Source of the DNA: Planctomycetota bacterium
GTDB lineage: Bacteria > Planctomycetota > UBA1135 > GCA-002686595
NCBI GenBank assembly: GCA_016795325.1
Contig: JAEUHY010000022.1
Coordinates: 1-64,000, forward strand
DNA length: 64,000 bases
Reading direction: 5' to 3'
Below the pieces are notes generated by a model. It made no database searches. It saw only the letters and a program-made list of their open reading frames with translations, and was not told the DNA's origin. Below, in pieces: positions 25,821 through 34,708 of this stretch (its first letter is position 1; the number at the start of each line of letters is the position of its first letter). The position numbers were made by a program, and so were the translations under genes.

Positions 25821-26216
25821 ATGCCGACGCCCCGCCAACAACCCAGCGACGCCGAATGGAAGGTGCTGCACGCCCTGTGGCGGCGCGGCAAGGCCACGTC
25901 GCGCGAGCTGCTCGACGACTTGAGCGCCGAGGATTGGGCGTACACGACGCTCAAGACCATGCTCACGCGCATGGAGGAGAAGGGTTTCGTCCACTCCAAG
26001 CCGATGGGCAACGCGGCGCAGTACGAGCCGCTCCTGGCGCGCGGCGAAGCTCAGCGTTCGGCGCTGCGCACGCTGATCGAGCGCGTGTTCGAAGGCGCGT
26101 CCGGACCGCTGCTGGCGCATTTGGCCGAGGAAGAGCGCTTGAGCGAAGAAGACCGCGCCGCACTGGAGAAGCGCCTGCGCGCGAGCGAGTCGAAAGGCAA
26201 GCGCCGTGGCCGTTGA
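25821..26216 (+). CDS. BlaI/MecI/CopY family transcriptional repressor
   Basis: 131 residues. Winged helix with SDAEWKVLHALWRRGKATSRELLDDL and the recognition helix WAYTTLKTMLTRMEEKGFV, typical of BlaI/MecI. The dimerisation helix follows, and then a Lys/Arg tail. These repressors are cut when the membrane sensor BlaR1/MecR1 is activated; the next gene is such a sensor. Autoregulated through the operator at 25795-25810. Confidence 0.92.
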   Translation: MPTPRQQPSDAEWKVLHALWRRGKATSRELLDDLSAEDWAYTTLKTMLTRMEEKGFVHSKPMGNAAQYEPLLARGEAQRSALRTLIERVFEGASGPLLAHLAEEERLSEEDRAALEKRLRASESKGKRRGR

Positions 26217-27282
26217 GCTGCTCGCCAGCTGGTGGGCTTGGATCGTCACGGCAACGCTGCAGGCGAGCGTGCTGCTCGGCGCCGTAGGACTCGTCGACCG
26301 CCTCACGCGGCGCGCCGCTTGGCCCCAAGTGCTCAGTTGTCTGTGGTGGCTCGCGCTCGCGCGCTTGGTGCTGCCGCTGGACGTCTCGTCGCCGTGGAGC
26401 GTGACGCAGCGGGTCGGAACGACGGCGGTCGAAGCCGCACGCATGACGCCGCACGCGAACGCATTGGCGGCCCTGGCGATCCTGTGGGCTTTCGGCGCAG
26501 CGCTTGTGGTGCTCGCGCGCGTCTTGCGCCGCCGGCGGCTCGCACGCTCGGTGCAGATCGTCCAGCCCTCGCCCGCGTGGCGCGCCGCACTTGAACACGC
26601 GCGACAGCGCACCCGATCACGCCGCGCACTGAGGGTCGCAGCACTCCCCGGCCTGAGCGGCGCCGCGCTCTTCGGCGTCCTGCGACCGACGCTGTTGTTG
26701 CCGCCTTCGGCATTGCTGCGCGAACCGACGGCAGCAGACGAACACGCGCTCGTGCACGAGTTGATGCATCTGCGCCGCGGCGACCTGTGGAAGGACGAGC
26801 TCGTGGCGCTGGCGCGCGCGCTGTTCTGGTTCAACCCGCTCGTGTGGCAAGCGGCCAGTCGCCTCCACCAGCTCAGCGAGCTCGCCTGCGATCGCGCCAC
26901 CGCAGCGGCGCTCGGTGAGCAGGCCCAGGACTACCGCACGACGCTTCTCGCAGCCTCGCGGGAGTGGATCACGCGCGGGGTCGCTTCCCCCACCGAACTG
27001 CGAGCATTCCTGGGTTCCCGCGCGTTGCTGCTCGCACGGCTCGAGCAACTCGACCGAGCCGCGACGACGCCGGCGCTCGCCGTGCGCAGCGCAAGCGCGT
27101 TGCTCACCGCGTTCGTCGCCGCCTGCGTGCTGCCCATGGCGCCGAGCGCGCCGACCTTGCGCGAACAGGCGCTCGCTGTGTTCGCCGCCGAACAACGCGG
27201 CGAGTTGCGCAGTTGCTTCCAACTCCAAGCCGCGGCCCGCGTGCTCGCGGCGGACTCCCAAGCCTCACCCCACTCACCATGA
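26206..27282 (+). CDS. M56 (BlaR1/MecR1-like) membrane metallopeptidase
   Basis: 358 residues from a GTG that overlaps the repressor gene by 11 nt. Three or four N-terminal membrane helices are followed by the zinc protease core: HELMH at 184-188, LFWFNPLVWQA and ELACD, and one more helix near 300. The extracellular penicillin-binding sensor domain of true BlaR1 is missing, so the signal need not be a beta-lactam. It presumably cleaves the BlaI-like repressor. Confidence 0.88.
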   Translation: MAVELLASWWAWIVTATLQASVLLGAVGLVDRLTRRAAWPQVLSCLWWLALARLVLPLDVSSPWSVTQRVGTTAVEAARMTPHANALAALAILWAFGAALVVLARVLRRRRLARSVQIVQPSPAWRAALEHARQRTRSRRALRVAALPGLSGAALFGVLRPTLLLPPSALLREPTAADEHALVHELMHLRRGDLWKDELVALARALFWFNPLVWQAASRLHQLSELACDRATAAALGEQAQDYRTTLLAASREWITRGVASPTELRAFLGSRALLLARLEQLDRAATTPALAVRSASALLTAFVAACVLPMAPSAPTLREQALAVFAAEQRGELRSCFQLQAAARVLAADSQASPHSP

Positions 27283-27899
27283 AGATCGCACTCACCCTCG
27301 CCTTCGCTTCGCTCGCAACCCTCTCTGCCGGTGCGCTCTGGCTGCAGGAGCAAAAGCCCAAGCGTTTCACCCACCCGACCTCGAAGGACGCCGACGGCGG
27401 CATGGCGCGCTGGATGGCGACGATGAAGCCGGGGCCCGCGCACGCGCGCCTCGCCGAATTGGTCGGCAAGTACGACACGACGATGCGCATGTGGATGGCG
27501 CCGGGACAGCCGCCGATGGAAGAAAAAGGCTCGGCGGAATTCGTCTGGTTCGCCGAGGGCAAGTGGCTGCAGGAGAACTGGACCATGACGATGATGGGCC
27601 AGCCCTCGAAGGGACTTTCGATCCTCGGCTACGACAACTTCAAGGAGCGCTACGTGTGGAGCAAGGTCGACAGCCTGCAGACCTGCATCACCGGCGCCTT
27701 CGGGCACTTCGACCAGTCGGGCGACAACCTGATCCTGTGGGGCACGATCGACGAGCCGATGACGCCCGAACAGGACAAGCAAGTGAAGTACGTCTACCGC
27801 GGCTTCGGCCAGGACAAGTTCGTACTCGAGGTGCACGACATGATGATCGGCGAAGCGAACACGAAGGTGCTCGAGATCGAATACCGCAAGCGCAAGTAG
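27279..27899 (+). CDS. Secreted DUF1579 family protein
   Basis: 206 residues. Signal peptide (MKIALTLAFASLATLSAGA). The remainder matches DUF1579: HARLAELVGKYDTTMRMW, GSAEFVWFAEGKWLQENW, LGYDNFKERYVWSKVDS, and EIEYRKRK at the end. It overlaps the M56 gene by ATGA and is therefore the third gene of the BlaI-controlled operon and its likely effector. Biochemical role unknown. Confidence 0.85.
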   Translation: MKIALTLAFASLATLSAGALWLQEQKPKRFTHPTSKDADGGMARWMATMKPGPAHARLAELVGKYDTTMRMWMAPGQPPMEEKGSAEFVWFAEGKWLQENWTMTMMGQPSKGLSILGYDNFKERYVWSKVDSLQTCITGAFGHFDQSGDNLILWGTIDEPMTPEQDKQVKYVYRGFGQDKFVLEVHDMMIGEANTKVLEIEYRKRK

Positions 27900-27975
27900 C
27901 GCAGCGGAGCTGCGGCGAACGCAAGGCGCGGCGCGTGCTGTGGAAAGCGCGCGCCGCGCTTGCTAGAAGCGGGTC

Positions 27976-29133
27976 ATGGCCGACGAAAAGAAGAAGAAGC
28001 CCAGCCCCCGCGCCGCGCGTGTTCTGGACGAGAACGACAAGAAGACGCTCAAGCTGATCCTCAGCACCGCGGAGCGCGTGCGCAACTCGATCGACAAGCG
28101 CGTGCTCCCGGAGCTGCGCTTCCCCGAGCGCTCGCTGGGCAACGTTTCGTACGACGCCAAGGTCGGCTACTTCGAGCTGGGCAAGAACCGCAAGGCGCGC
28201 GCGCTCACCGTGAACACGGTCAAGAGCTTCGCGCAGACGCTGCGACTGATGTCGATCAGCAAGGAGATGGTCGAGAACAACGACTTCGCCACCAAGCGTG
28301 AGGCGTACTACGTCTCGAAGAACTGGGGCGAAGCGAAGTTCAACGACCAGCCCGAGTCGGACACCGTGCTCGACGACATCGAAGCGCTCGCTTCGCTCGA
28401 CGGGCTCGCACGCGAGCAGCTGCGCTACTACCCCGAGGAGCACGGCGGCTCGATCGCCGGCAACCTGACGGTGATCGACGTCGACAGCGAGACGGGCCGT
28501 CCGATTGAGATCGACTGCACGAACTTCGGCTCGGGCTCCTACACGGTGCCCCACTCGGTCGAGCACCTGAAGTTCGAGACCAAGGCGAAGTTCATCCTCG
28601 CCATCGAAACCGGGGGCATGTTCCAGCGCCTCAACAACCACAAGTTCTGGAAGACGGCCAACTGCATCCTGGTCGAGACCTCGGGCGTTCCGACGCGCGC
28701 CACGCGGCGTTTCGTGCGCCGCCTCGCCGACGACAAGAAGATTCCGGTCTACGCCTTCGTCGACTGCGATCCGTACGGCATCGCCAACATCTACCGCACG
28801 CTCAAAGTGGGCTCGGGCAACGCGGCGCACATCAACCGCTTCTTCTGCGTGCCGCAGGCGCAGTACCTGGGCGTCACGCCGCAGGACATCATCGACTTCA
28901 AGCTGCAGGACGCGACGCACAAGCTCCAAGAGGTCGACATCAAGCGCGCCAAGGATGCGCTCAAGAACGACCCCTTCTTCATGGCCCACAAGCCGTGGAT
29001 CAAGGCCATCGACCAGATGCTCAAGATGGGCGTGCGCGCCGAGCAGCAGGCGCTCGCCAAGTGGGGCCTCAACTACGTGATCGAAGAGTACTTGCCGCGC
29101 AAGCTCGACAACCGCAAGAGCTTCCTGCCGTAA
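27976..29133 (+). CDS. top6A: DNA topoisomerase VI subunit A (Spo11 homologue)
   Basis: 385 residues. The winged-helix CAP domain carries the catalytic tyrosine in TKREAYYVSKNW (Y111/Y112). The Toprim domain has the glutamate in LAIETGGMF and the DCDPYG metal site. These are the residues needed for transient double-strand cleavage. TAGAAG lies 6 nt before the ATG and there is no SD. It is not contiguous with top6B (21893), unlike in archaea. Confidence 0.95.
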   Translation: MADEKKKKPSPRAARVLDENDKKTLKLILSTAERVRNSIDKRVLPELRFPERSLGNVSYDAKVGYFELGKNRKARALTVNTVKSFAQTLRLMSISKEMVENNDFATKREAYYVSKNWGEAKFNDQPESDTVLDDIEALASLDGLAREQLRYYPEEHGGSIAGNLTVIDVDSETGRPIEIDCTNFGSGSYTVPHSVEHLKFETKAKFILAIETGGMFQRLNNHKFWKTANCILVETSGVPTRATRRFVRRLADDKKIPVYAFVDCDPYGIANIYRTLKVGSGNAAHINRFFCVPQAQYLGVTPQDIIDFKLQDATHKLQEVDIKRAKDALKNDPFFMAHKPWIKAIDQMLKMGVRAEQQALAKWGLNYVIEEYLPRKLDNRKSFLP

Positions 29134-29151
29134 CGAGCGCCCCGCGCGCAC

Positions 29152-29554
29152 TCACTCGGTCCAGTGCGCGCCCGGAAGGTACGTGCCGAAGTACCAGGAC
29201 TGTCCTTCGAGGTCGCGCACTTTTGTAGCCGCGCGAGCCGTAGTCCTCGTCGTGCAACCCACGCTCCAGTTGCGCTCCCGCGGCGAGTGCGCGCGCGCAG
29301 TGCGCGTCCGGGTCATCCACGCGCACGCAGAGCGCCTGGTGCAGTCCGCGAAGGCCGCGCGGACTGATGCGAGCCTTCGCCTCGGATGCCGATCCGACCA
29401 TGATCACGTCGTCGCCCAGGCTCAACTCGGCGTGCAGCACCGCGCCGTGCTCGCCGGGTACGACCATCCGCCGCTTGAAGCCGAAAGCGCGACAGAGGAA
29501 CTCGATCGCGGCGGGCGCGTCGTCGTAGTAGAGACACGGGTAGAGGCGCGACAA
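29152..29554 (-). pseudogene. VOC/glyoxalase-family protein with a one-base frameshift
   Basis: From TTG 29554 (SD AGGAAGGA on the minus strand) the frame gives a VOC protein of the YCDDAPAAIEFLCRAFGF / MRV-PGEHGAVLHAEL type. After EDYGSRGY it runs out of frame. Removing one A from the run of four (29221-29224) restores KVRDLEGQSWYFGTYLPGAHW-TE-stop, the canonical VOC C-terminus. The gene is therefore frameshifted, or the sequence has a homopolymer error. Corrected length 133 residues. Confidence 0.8.
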
Positions 29555-29576
29555 GCGGATTCCTTCCTGCGGGGAT

Positions 29577-29939
29577 TCAGATCTTGGCGCCGTTCGGCGC
29601 GGTGAAGCGCGCGTCGACGACGTCGCCGGTGTTGCGCGTCGCCGCGGGTTCGAAGACGAGCACCTCGGCTTCTTCGTCGGCGCAGGTTCGGTGCTCGACG
29701 CCGCGCGGCACGACGTACAGCTCGCCGGGCGCCAGCTCGACGCTGGAATCGCGGAACTCGATGCGCATCCGACCGCGCCAGACCAGGAACAACTCGTCCT
29801 CGCGCTCGTGGCGATGCCACGGGAACTGGCCCTGGAACTTGACCAGCTTCAGCTCCTGACCATTCAGCTGGGCGACGACCTTGGGTCGCCAGTGCTCGTG
29901 GATGAGCGCGAACTTCTCGTGGAGAGACACGGCGGGCAT
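29577..29939 (-). CDS. Cupin domain protein
   Basis: 120 residues, one cupin barrel. Motif 1 is WHRHEREDELFLVWRGRM with the H-x-H-x4-E pattern, and motif 2 is ELAPGELYVVPRGVEHRTCA with the final metal-binding histidine. Small single cupins bind a divalent metal; substrate unknown. TATCGT lies 8 nt before the ATG. The VOC gene lies 22 nt downstream. Confidence 0.88.
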   Translation of the reverse strand: MPAVSLHEKFALIHEHWRPKVVAQLNGQELKLVKFQGQFPWHRHEREDELFLVWRGRMRIEFRDSSVELAPGELYVVPRGVEHRTCADEEAEVLVFEPAATRNTGDVVDARFTAPNGAKI

Positions 29940-30014
29940 GGAGGAAAACGATACCGCGGCCTCGCCCGTCCGCCGCTCTGGCGCAACGCGTGCTCGGGAT
30001 CTAGGTTCCTCCAG

Positions 30015-30446
30015 ATGGTTCCCCAGCGCGATGACGGAGAGAGCGCCGGCAAGGCGGACGCGGAGCACCCGCGCACGCTCGACATAGGACCGAGCGGCGT
30101 GGTCCGCACGAGCCGCGACGAGTCTGGAACAGCGGCGCCAACTCACGCTGCGCCACCTGCGGCGAGCCCGAGCGCGGAGGGCATCACCACGCGACGCAAG
30201 GCGCTCGCCTTCGCGATCGCGGCGCTGAGCGACGCGGTGAGCTTCGCCACCAGTTTCGCCCCGCCCGCGCAGCTTGGCGTGGACGCTGTGACCGCGGTGC
30301 TGCTGTTCTGGGTGCTCGGCTACCGCTGGCAACTGCTGCCGGCGCTCGTCGCCGAAGCGATCCCGGTCGTCGCAGCCTTTCCGACATGGACCCTGGCGGT
30401 CGGCGTGTTGATCGGCGTGACGCCGACCAAACGCGAGCCTGCGTAG
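30015..30446 (+). CDS. Small membrane protein, conserved hypothetical
   Basis: 143 residues. The N-terminal about 55 residues are polar and Pro/Ser/Ala-rich. They are followed by three hydrophobic helices (about 60-78, 84-101, 104-135) with PPAQLGVDAVTAVLLFWVLGYRW and EAIPVVAAFPTWTL, a pattern I recognise from an unnamed family of small bacterial membrane proteins. TAGGTT sits 7 nt before the ATG. Confidence 0.65.
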   Translation: MVPQRDDGESAGKADAEHPRTLDIGPSGVVRTSRDESGTAAPTHAAPPAASPSAEGITTRRKALAFAIAALSDAVSFATSFAPPAQLGVDAVTAVLLFWVLGYRWQLLPALVAEAIPVVAAFPTWTLAVGVLIGVTPTKREPA

Positions 30447-30549
30447 CGCAACGCCGCACAACTTCGCGCCGTGCGCGGCTGTGCGCACGAGCGACTGCGC
30501 AGCGCACGCTTGCGACTGCGCACGAACGACGTCTCACCGCGAGCGGCCG

Positions 30550-30599
30550 AAAAAAAGCTCGAAGCCCGCGCGGCCGAGTGGGGCCGCACGGGCTTCGAG
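30550..30599 (-). terminator. Intrinsic terminator of the HU gene
   Basis: CTCGAAGCCCG (30558-30568) pairs with CGGGCTTCGAG (30589-30599), continued by six more pairs after one mismatch. On the minus strand seven T residues follow (A run 30550-30556). It lies 50 nt after the HU stop. This is the clearest terminator in the window. Confidence 0.9.
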
Positions 30600-30649
30600 T
30601 GGAATGCAGGCCACAACGCGCGCGCTGCGCGCATCGCGGCGCAGCCGAA

Positions 30650-31006
30650 TCAGACCATCGTCTTGAGGTTCTTCATCGGGCGAACCTTGACCACGTTGCG
30701 GGCCGGCTTCGCCTTGAAGATCGTCTTCTCGCCCGTGAACGGGTTGATGCCTTCGCGCGCCTTGGTGGCGGGCTTGCGCACGACGGTGACCTTCATCAGG
30801 CCGGGGACCTGCATCATGCCCGGGCCCTTCTTGCCGAGGTCGGCGGCGAGCACTTGCTCGAACGCCTGGAACACCGACACGACCTGCTTGCGCGACAGGG
30901 TCGTGGCTTCGGCGATCGTGTTGTAGATCTCGCCCTTCGTGCGGACCTTGGCGGCCGGGGTGATCTTGACCGGCTTGGCAGCCGCAGCCTTCGTCTTCGC
31001 AGCCAT
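30650..31006 (-). CDS. HU/IHF family DNA-binding protein
   Basis: 118 residues. A Lys/Ala-rich N-terminal extension (1-22) precedes a complete HU fold: GEIYNTIAEATTLSRKQVVSVF, then VPGLMKVTVVRKPATKAREGINPFTGE with the DNA-intercalating proline region, and a final VKVRPMKNLK. It bends and compacts DNA as a dimer. The start is fixed by AAGGAG 6-7 nt upstream. A monocistronic unit with its own terminator. Confidence 0.93.
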   Translation of the reverse strand: MAAKTKAAAAKPVKITPAAKVRTKGEIYNTIAEATTLSRKQVVSVFQAFEQVLAADLGKKGPGMMQVPGLMKVTVVRKPATKAREGINPFTGEKTIFKAKPARNVVKVRPMKNLKTMV

Positions 31007-31480
31007 TCGATTTCTCCTTGGTTTGCGGGGGTTTTGAACGATTCTCGGGTCGCAACCGCGCCCGTAGGTTCGAGCGCGTTGTAGAGAAACACCTGGAGCG
31101 CTTCCAGTGCATCGCGACGAGAAAAGTGCGGAATTCCAGGGAAAATCGAGTGCGCGCGCCGCTGCGCGAGTGCAGCGAAGTGCGGGAAAGCAGCTGCTGC
31201 GAGAGCACGCGGACGTGCCGTCCCGCGCCTCACGACGCGCGTCGCGCGCGCGCCGAACACGACTTCGGCAAGGCTGGTCCGGCCGCGCCAACGCGTGCGA
31301 CTGGCGCGAATGCAACTTCCTTCTGAGTGCGGCAAGACGACGTGCGGCGTTCGCCGCGGAGGACTCGGCGCCGACCGTCGCGCCGCGGCGCCGGCGGCTG
31401 GCCCGAGCAACCGTTTCGGCCCGCGCGCAGCGGGCCGCCAGGCGGGCTCGCGTTTCCGTAAAGCTAGGCCCAGAAGGGCT
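31007..31480. other. 474-bp intergenic region upstream of HU
   Basis: It contains the 5' region of the HU gene, with a TACAAC box on the minus strand (31083-31078) and an imperfect CTGGA-N5-TCCAG dyad at 31092-31106. The remainder shows no credible gene in any frame. Confidence 0.4.
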
Positions 31481-32026
31481 TTAGCGCGCAGGAGTCTCAG
31501 CCGAGCGCCGCACCTCGAGCCAGCGACCGGCCAGCTCGTTGGGCACCGTGAAGCTCATCACGTACTGCTCGATCCACCACGCGCCCGCGCACCGCACGAG
31601 CACTCCGCTGCCCCGCACTTCGCCGTACTTCTCGTTGTGGAGCAACTCGTCGAACCACGCCACGTCGCCGGCGCTCGAAAAGCCCACGCTGCGGGTCGTC
31701 GGCGTGTAGGTCCAGCCTTGGCCGCGCGCGAAGTACGGCGCGCAGAACGCGCGGAATTCCTCGCGCGTCCAGTGCTCCGTTGCGTCGGTCCCAAGGAACA
31801 CGCCGCTCGCCGAAAAATGGCGAAAATAGCCGTCGAGATCGCACTTCGACGCCGCTTGGTGGAAGCCGTCGAGCACCTGCCCGACCTCCGCCGCGCTCGC
31901 TTGGCTGCGCTGCTGCGGCGCTGCGCACGCGCTCAGCGCCGCTAGAGCGAGCGCGAAAAGGCCCGGAGAAAGGCCCGGAGAAACGCCCGCAGAAGGGCTC
32001 GTCGAAAGGCTCGTTTGGGGCCTCAC
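31481..32026 (-). CDS. NTF2/SnoaL-like lipoprotein
   Basis: 181 residues from a GTG overlapping the fbp stop (GTGA). The N-terminus LFALALAALSAC is a lipoprotein signal with the acceptor cysteine at 34. The rest is an NTF2-like cone fold: VLDGFHQAASKCDLDGYFRHFSASGVFLG, WTREEFRAF, then WWIEQYVMSFTVPNE, close to SnoaL_3-type domains. Envelope-located; ligand unknown. Co-translated with fbp, although no functional link is obvious. Confidence 0.82.
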   Translation of the reverse strand: MRPQTSLSTSPSAGVSPGLSPGLFALALAALSACAAPQQRSQASAAEVGQVLDGFHQAASKCDLDGYFRHFSASGVFLGTDATEHWTREEFRAFCAPYFARGQGWTYTPTTRSVGFSSAGDVAWFDELLHNEKYGEVRGSGVLVRCAGAWWIEQYVMSFTVPNELAGRWLEVRRSAETPAR

Positions 32027-33039
32027 AGGAAGCGCTGAACGTGATCGACTTCGTCGGGGCTGCCGAGCACGACCGTCGTGCGCTGGTGCAGCGCCGTCGG
32101 CTGCAAATCGAGGATCCGCTGCTTGCCCGCGAAGGCCTTCCCGCCGGCTTGCTCGACAATCATCGCCATGGGATTCGCCTCGTACATCAGGCGCAGCTTG
32201 CCGTTCGGCGCCTTCGCGGTCGGCGGATAGAGGAACACGCCGCCCTGGATGAGCGTGCGGTGCACATCGGCCACCATCGCACCGGCGTAGCGGCTCGAGT
32301 AGCCGTTCTCCTGCGCCCAATCGAGATAGCGCTGGTATCCGTCCGGGAACGTGCGGCGGTTGCCTTCGTTGAGCGAGTAGGTCTTGCCCTTGGCCGGAAT
32401 CCGCACGTTCTCGGCCACGCGCAGAAACGCGCCGATGGAAGGGTCGAGCACGAACATCGAAACGCCGGCGCCGGTGGTCACGACGAACACGGTCGACGTG
32501 CCGTAGAGGATGTAGCCCGCCGCGACCTGCTTCGCTCCAGGCTGCAGCATCACTTCCTCCGCTGTCGCGGCGGGTTGCGCGTGGCGCAAGATGCCGAAGA
32601 TCGTCCCGACACCGCCGCACACGTCGATGTTCGAAGATCCGTCGAGCGGGTCGAACAGCACGCAGTAACCGCCTTCGCTGGAGGCGTTGTCGCGGATCAA
32701 CGTCGGCTCGTCGTTCTCCTCCGAAGCGACGATGGTCACGCCTTTGCGTCCGCCCAGGCAGCGCAGCAGCGTGTCGTTGGCGATCACGTCGAGCTTCTGC
32801 TGCTTCTCACCTTGCACATTCTCCGCGCCGAACTCGCCGAGCACGTCGTTGAGGCGCGCGCGGCGGATCTTGGACGAGATCACCTTCGCCGAGAGCGAAA
32901 GCGCGGAGAGGATCCACGAGAACGTGCCCGTGGCGTTCGGGTGACGCGCTTGCTCCGAGATGATGTGGGACTGCAGCGTCGTGAGGTTCTCGCGGCTGCG
33001 GACCTGGGCGTCGGTGAGGGCGGATGCGGGGGTGCTCAT
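32023..33039 (-). CDS. fbp: Class I fructose-1,6-bisphosphatase
   Basis: 338 residues, the normal FBPase-I length. The metal site is VLFDPLDGSSNID, preceded by ASEEND. The substrate/AMP regions include TLIQGGVFLYPP, LRLMYEANPMAMIVEQAGG and the final LGSPDEV. It hydrolyses fructose-1,6-bisphosphate to fructose-6-phosphate in gluconeogenesis or the pentose cycle. It overlaps the start of the NTF2-like lipoprotein gene. Confidence 0.95.
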   Translation of the reverse strand: MSTPASALTDAQVRSRENLTTLQSHIISEQARHPNATGTFSWILSALSLSAKVISSKIRRARLNDVLGEFGAENVQGEKQQKLDVIANDTLLRCLGGRKGVTIVASEENDEPTLIRDNASSEGGYCVLFDPLDGSSNIDVCGGVGTIFGILRHAQPAATAEEVMLQPGAKQVAAGYILYGTSTVFVVTTGAGVSMFVLDPSIGAFLRVAENVRIPAKGKTYSLNEGNRRTFPDGYQRYLDWAQENGYSSRYAGAMVADVHRTLIQGGVFLYPPTAKAPNGKLRLMYEANPMAMIVEQAGGKAFAGKQRILDLQPTALHQRTTVVLGSPDEVDHVQRFL

Positions 33040-33249
33040 GGCGAGTAGTGTGTCGGAGCGGAGTGGGACGCGGAAGGCGCCGTCGGCGGGGATGGATCGG
33101 ACGGCGGGGGCGCGCACTGGACACGGACCGTCGGCCCGCAGTCGACGCAGCCTCGCGCGCGGGATTTTCGCCTTGGATTGACACGCGCGCGGCCCGTCGC
33201 CGTTGTAGTTGGGGCTGGCCCGACGCTCCCCTGGCCGTACTCGACCACC

Positions 33250-34593
33250 ATGCAACTGCGTTTTCTGTCTGCCGCGCTCCTGAGCGTAGCTCCGCTCCTC
33301 ACACCCTCCGCCCGCGCGCAGGGCAACGACCTGTTCGCGCTTGGCGACGAGTTCTCCGACCCGGCCCGCGCCGCCGCGTGGACACGGCGCCATGTGTCCG
33401 AAGGGCTCGGCTTCGATCCGCTCGAGGTGTTCGAACTCAGCGGCGCCGCAGCGCCGGGCGCGTTGCGGCTCGTGCCGCACACGGTGACGTGGTTCGCCGG
33501 CTACAAGGGGCCGCTCGTCTACAAACTCGTCGACGGCGATTTCGCGTTCACCACGAGCGTGAGCATCTCCAACCGGGCGGGGAACGGCCTGCCCAGCTCG
33601 ACCTACTCACTGGGCGGTCTGATGCTGCGCGCTCCCACAGCAGCGCTAGCCCAGCCCGAGGACTACGTCTTCCTCTCGCTCGGCTTCTCGGACTTGCAGC
33701 ATTGGCCGCAGGCAGGACCCGGGGCGCACTTCGAAGTGAAGAGCACGGACAACGGCGTGTCGCAGCTGGAAGTCACAGCGGCCGGTCCGAGCACAGCGCA
33801 ACTCCAACTCGCGCGCATCGGCGCTGCGGTGATCGCGCTGTACCGCCGTCCCGGAGAGCTGTGGGTGGTGCACCGACGCTTCGCGCGCGGGGACCTGCCG
33901 AGCACGTTGCAGGCCGGACTCGTCGCCTACACGGACTGGCGCAAGTGCGAAACCTACTCAGCGCAGTTCCACAACACGCACCTGCTGACAAGCGGCTTGA
34001 GCAGCGACCCGTCGACGCAGCCCGCACTCCCCTTCACGCCCGACCTCGATGCGCGCTTCGACTACGCGCGCTTCCAGCGCGTCTCCGCGCCGCCGGGTTT
34101 CGACGCGCTCAGCGCGAGCGACGCACAATTGCTCGCATTGCTGGGTGACAACGCGCTCGCGCTCCACACCAGTTACTGCACGGCGACGACCAGCTCGCAA
34201 GGTTGCGCGAGCACGCTGAGCGCTAGCGGAACCGCGAGTGCGGTGAGCGGATCAGGCTACGTTCTGCGCGCCAGCGCACTCGACGGGCAGCGCTCCGGAC
34301 TGATCTTCTACGGCCTCAGTGGAGAGGCCGCGACGCCCTGGGGACCGAGCGGCTGGCTGTGCGTGAAGGCGCCGACGCAACGGACGGACAGCCAGTCGAG
34401 CGGCGGCTCGCCCGGCGCGTGCGATGGCGAGTTGACGCTCGACTGGAACGCCTTCGTCGCGAGCCATCCCACGGCGCTCGGCGCGCCGTGGCAGGGCGGC
34501 GAAACGTGCTTCGCTCAAGCCTGGTGGCGCGACCCGCCGTCGGCGAAGTCCACCGCACTGTCGAACGGGTGGGCCTTCGTCGTGAGTCCGTGA
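33250..34593 (+). CDS. Secreted protein with concanavalin-like N-terminus and planctomycete C-terminal module
   Basis: 447 residues. Signal peptide (about 1-23, ending ARA). Residues about 28-240 read like a DUF1349/laminin-G-type beta-sandwich (HTVTWFAGYKGPLVYKLVDGDF, GGLMLRAP, HFEVKSTDNG). The last about 135 residues (from SYCTATTSSQGCASTLSASG to SNGWAFVVSP) are the same module as at the C-terminus of the 43525 protein and include four conserved cysteines. Extracellular; function unknown. Confidence 0.75.
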   Translation: MQLRFLSAALLSVAPLLTPSARAQGNDLFALGDEFSDPARAAAWTRRHVSEGLGFDPLEVFELSGAAAPGALRLVPHTVTWFAGYKGPLVYKLVDGDFAFTTSVSISNRAGNGLPSSTYSLGGLMLRAPTAALAQPEDYVFLSLGFSDLQHWPQAGPGAHFEVKSTDNGVSQLEVTAAGPSTAQLQLARIGAAVIALYRRPGELWVVHRRFARGDLPSTLQAGLVAYTDWRKCETYSAQFHNTHLLTSGLSSDPSTQPALPFTPDLDARFDYARFQRVSAPPGFDALSASDAQLLALLGDNALALHTSYCTATTSSQGCASTLSASGTASAVSGSGYVLRASALDGQRSGLIFYGLSGEAATPWGPSGWLCVKAPTQRTDSQSSGGSPGACDGELTLDWNAFVASHPTALGAPWQGGETCFAQAWWRDPPSAKSTALSNGWAFVVSP

Positions 34594-34625
34594 ACACGCG
34601 CCGGCGGGGAATCGCACGCCGCCCC

Positions 34626-34667
34626 TCGCGCCTCAACCTTCGCGCCTCAACCTTCGCGCCTCAACCG
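34626..34667. repeat. 14-bp tandem repeat, three copies
   Basis: TCGCGCCTCAACCT repeated at 34626-34639, 34640-34653 and 34654-34667, with a partial fourth copy, between the convergent ends of two genes. Confidence 0.85.
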
Positions 34668-34708
34668 TCGCGCTTCGCACGGAACGCCGCGCGACGCGCG
34701 ACGTCGCC

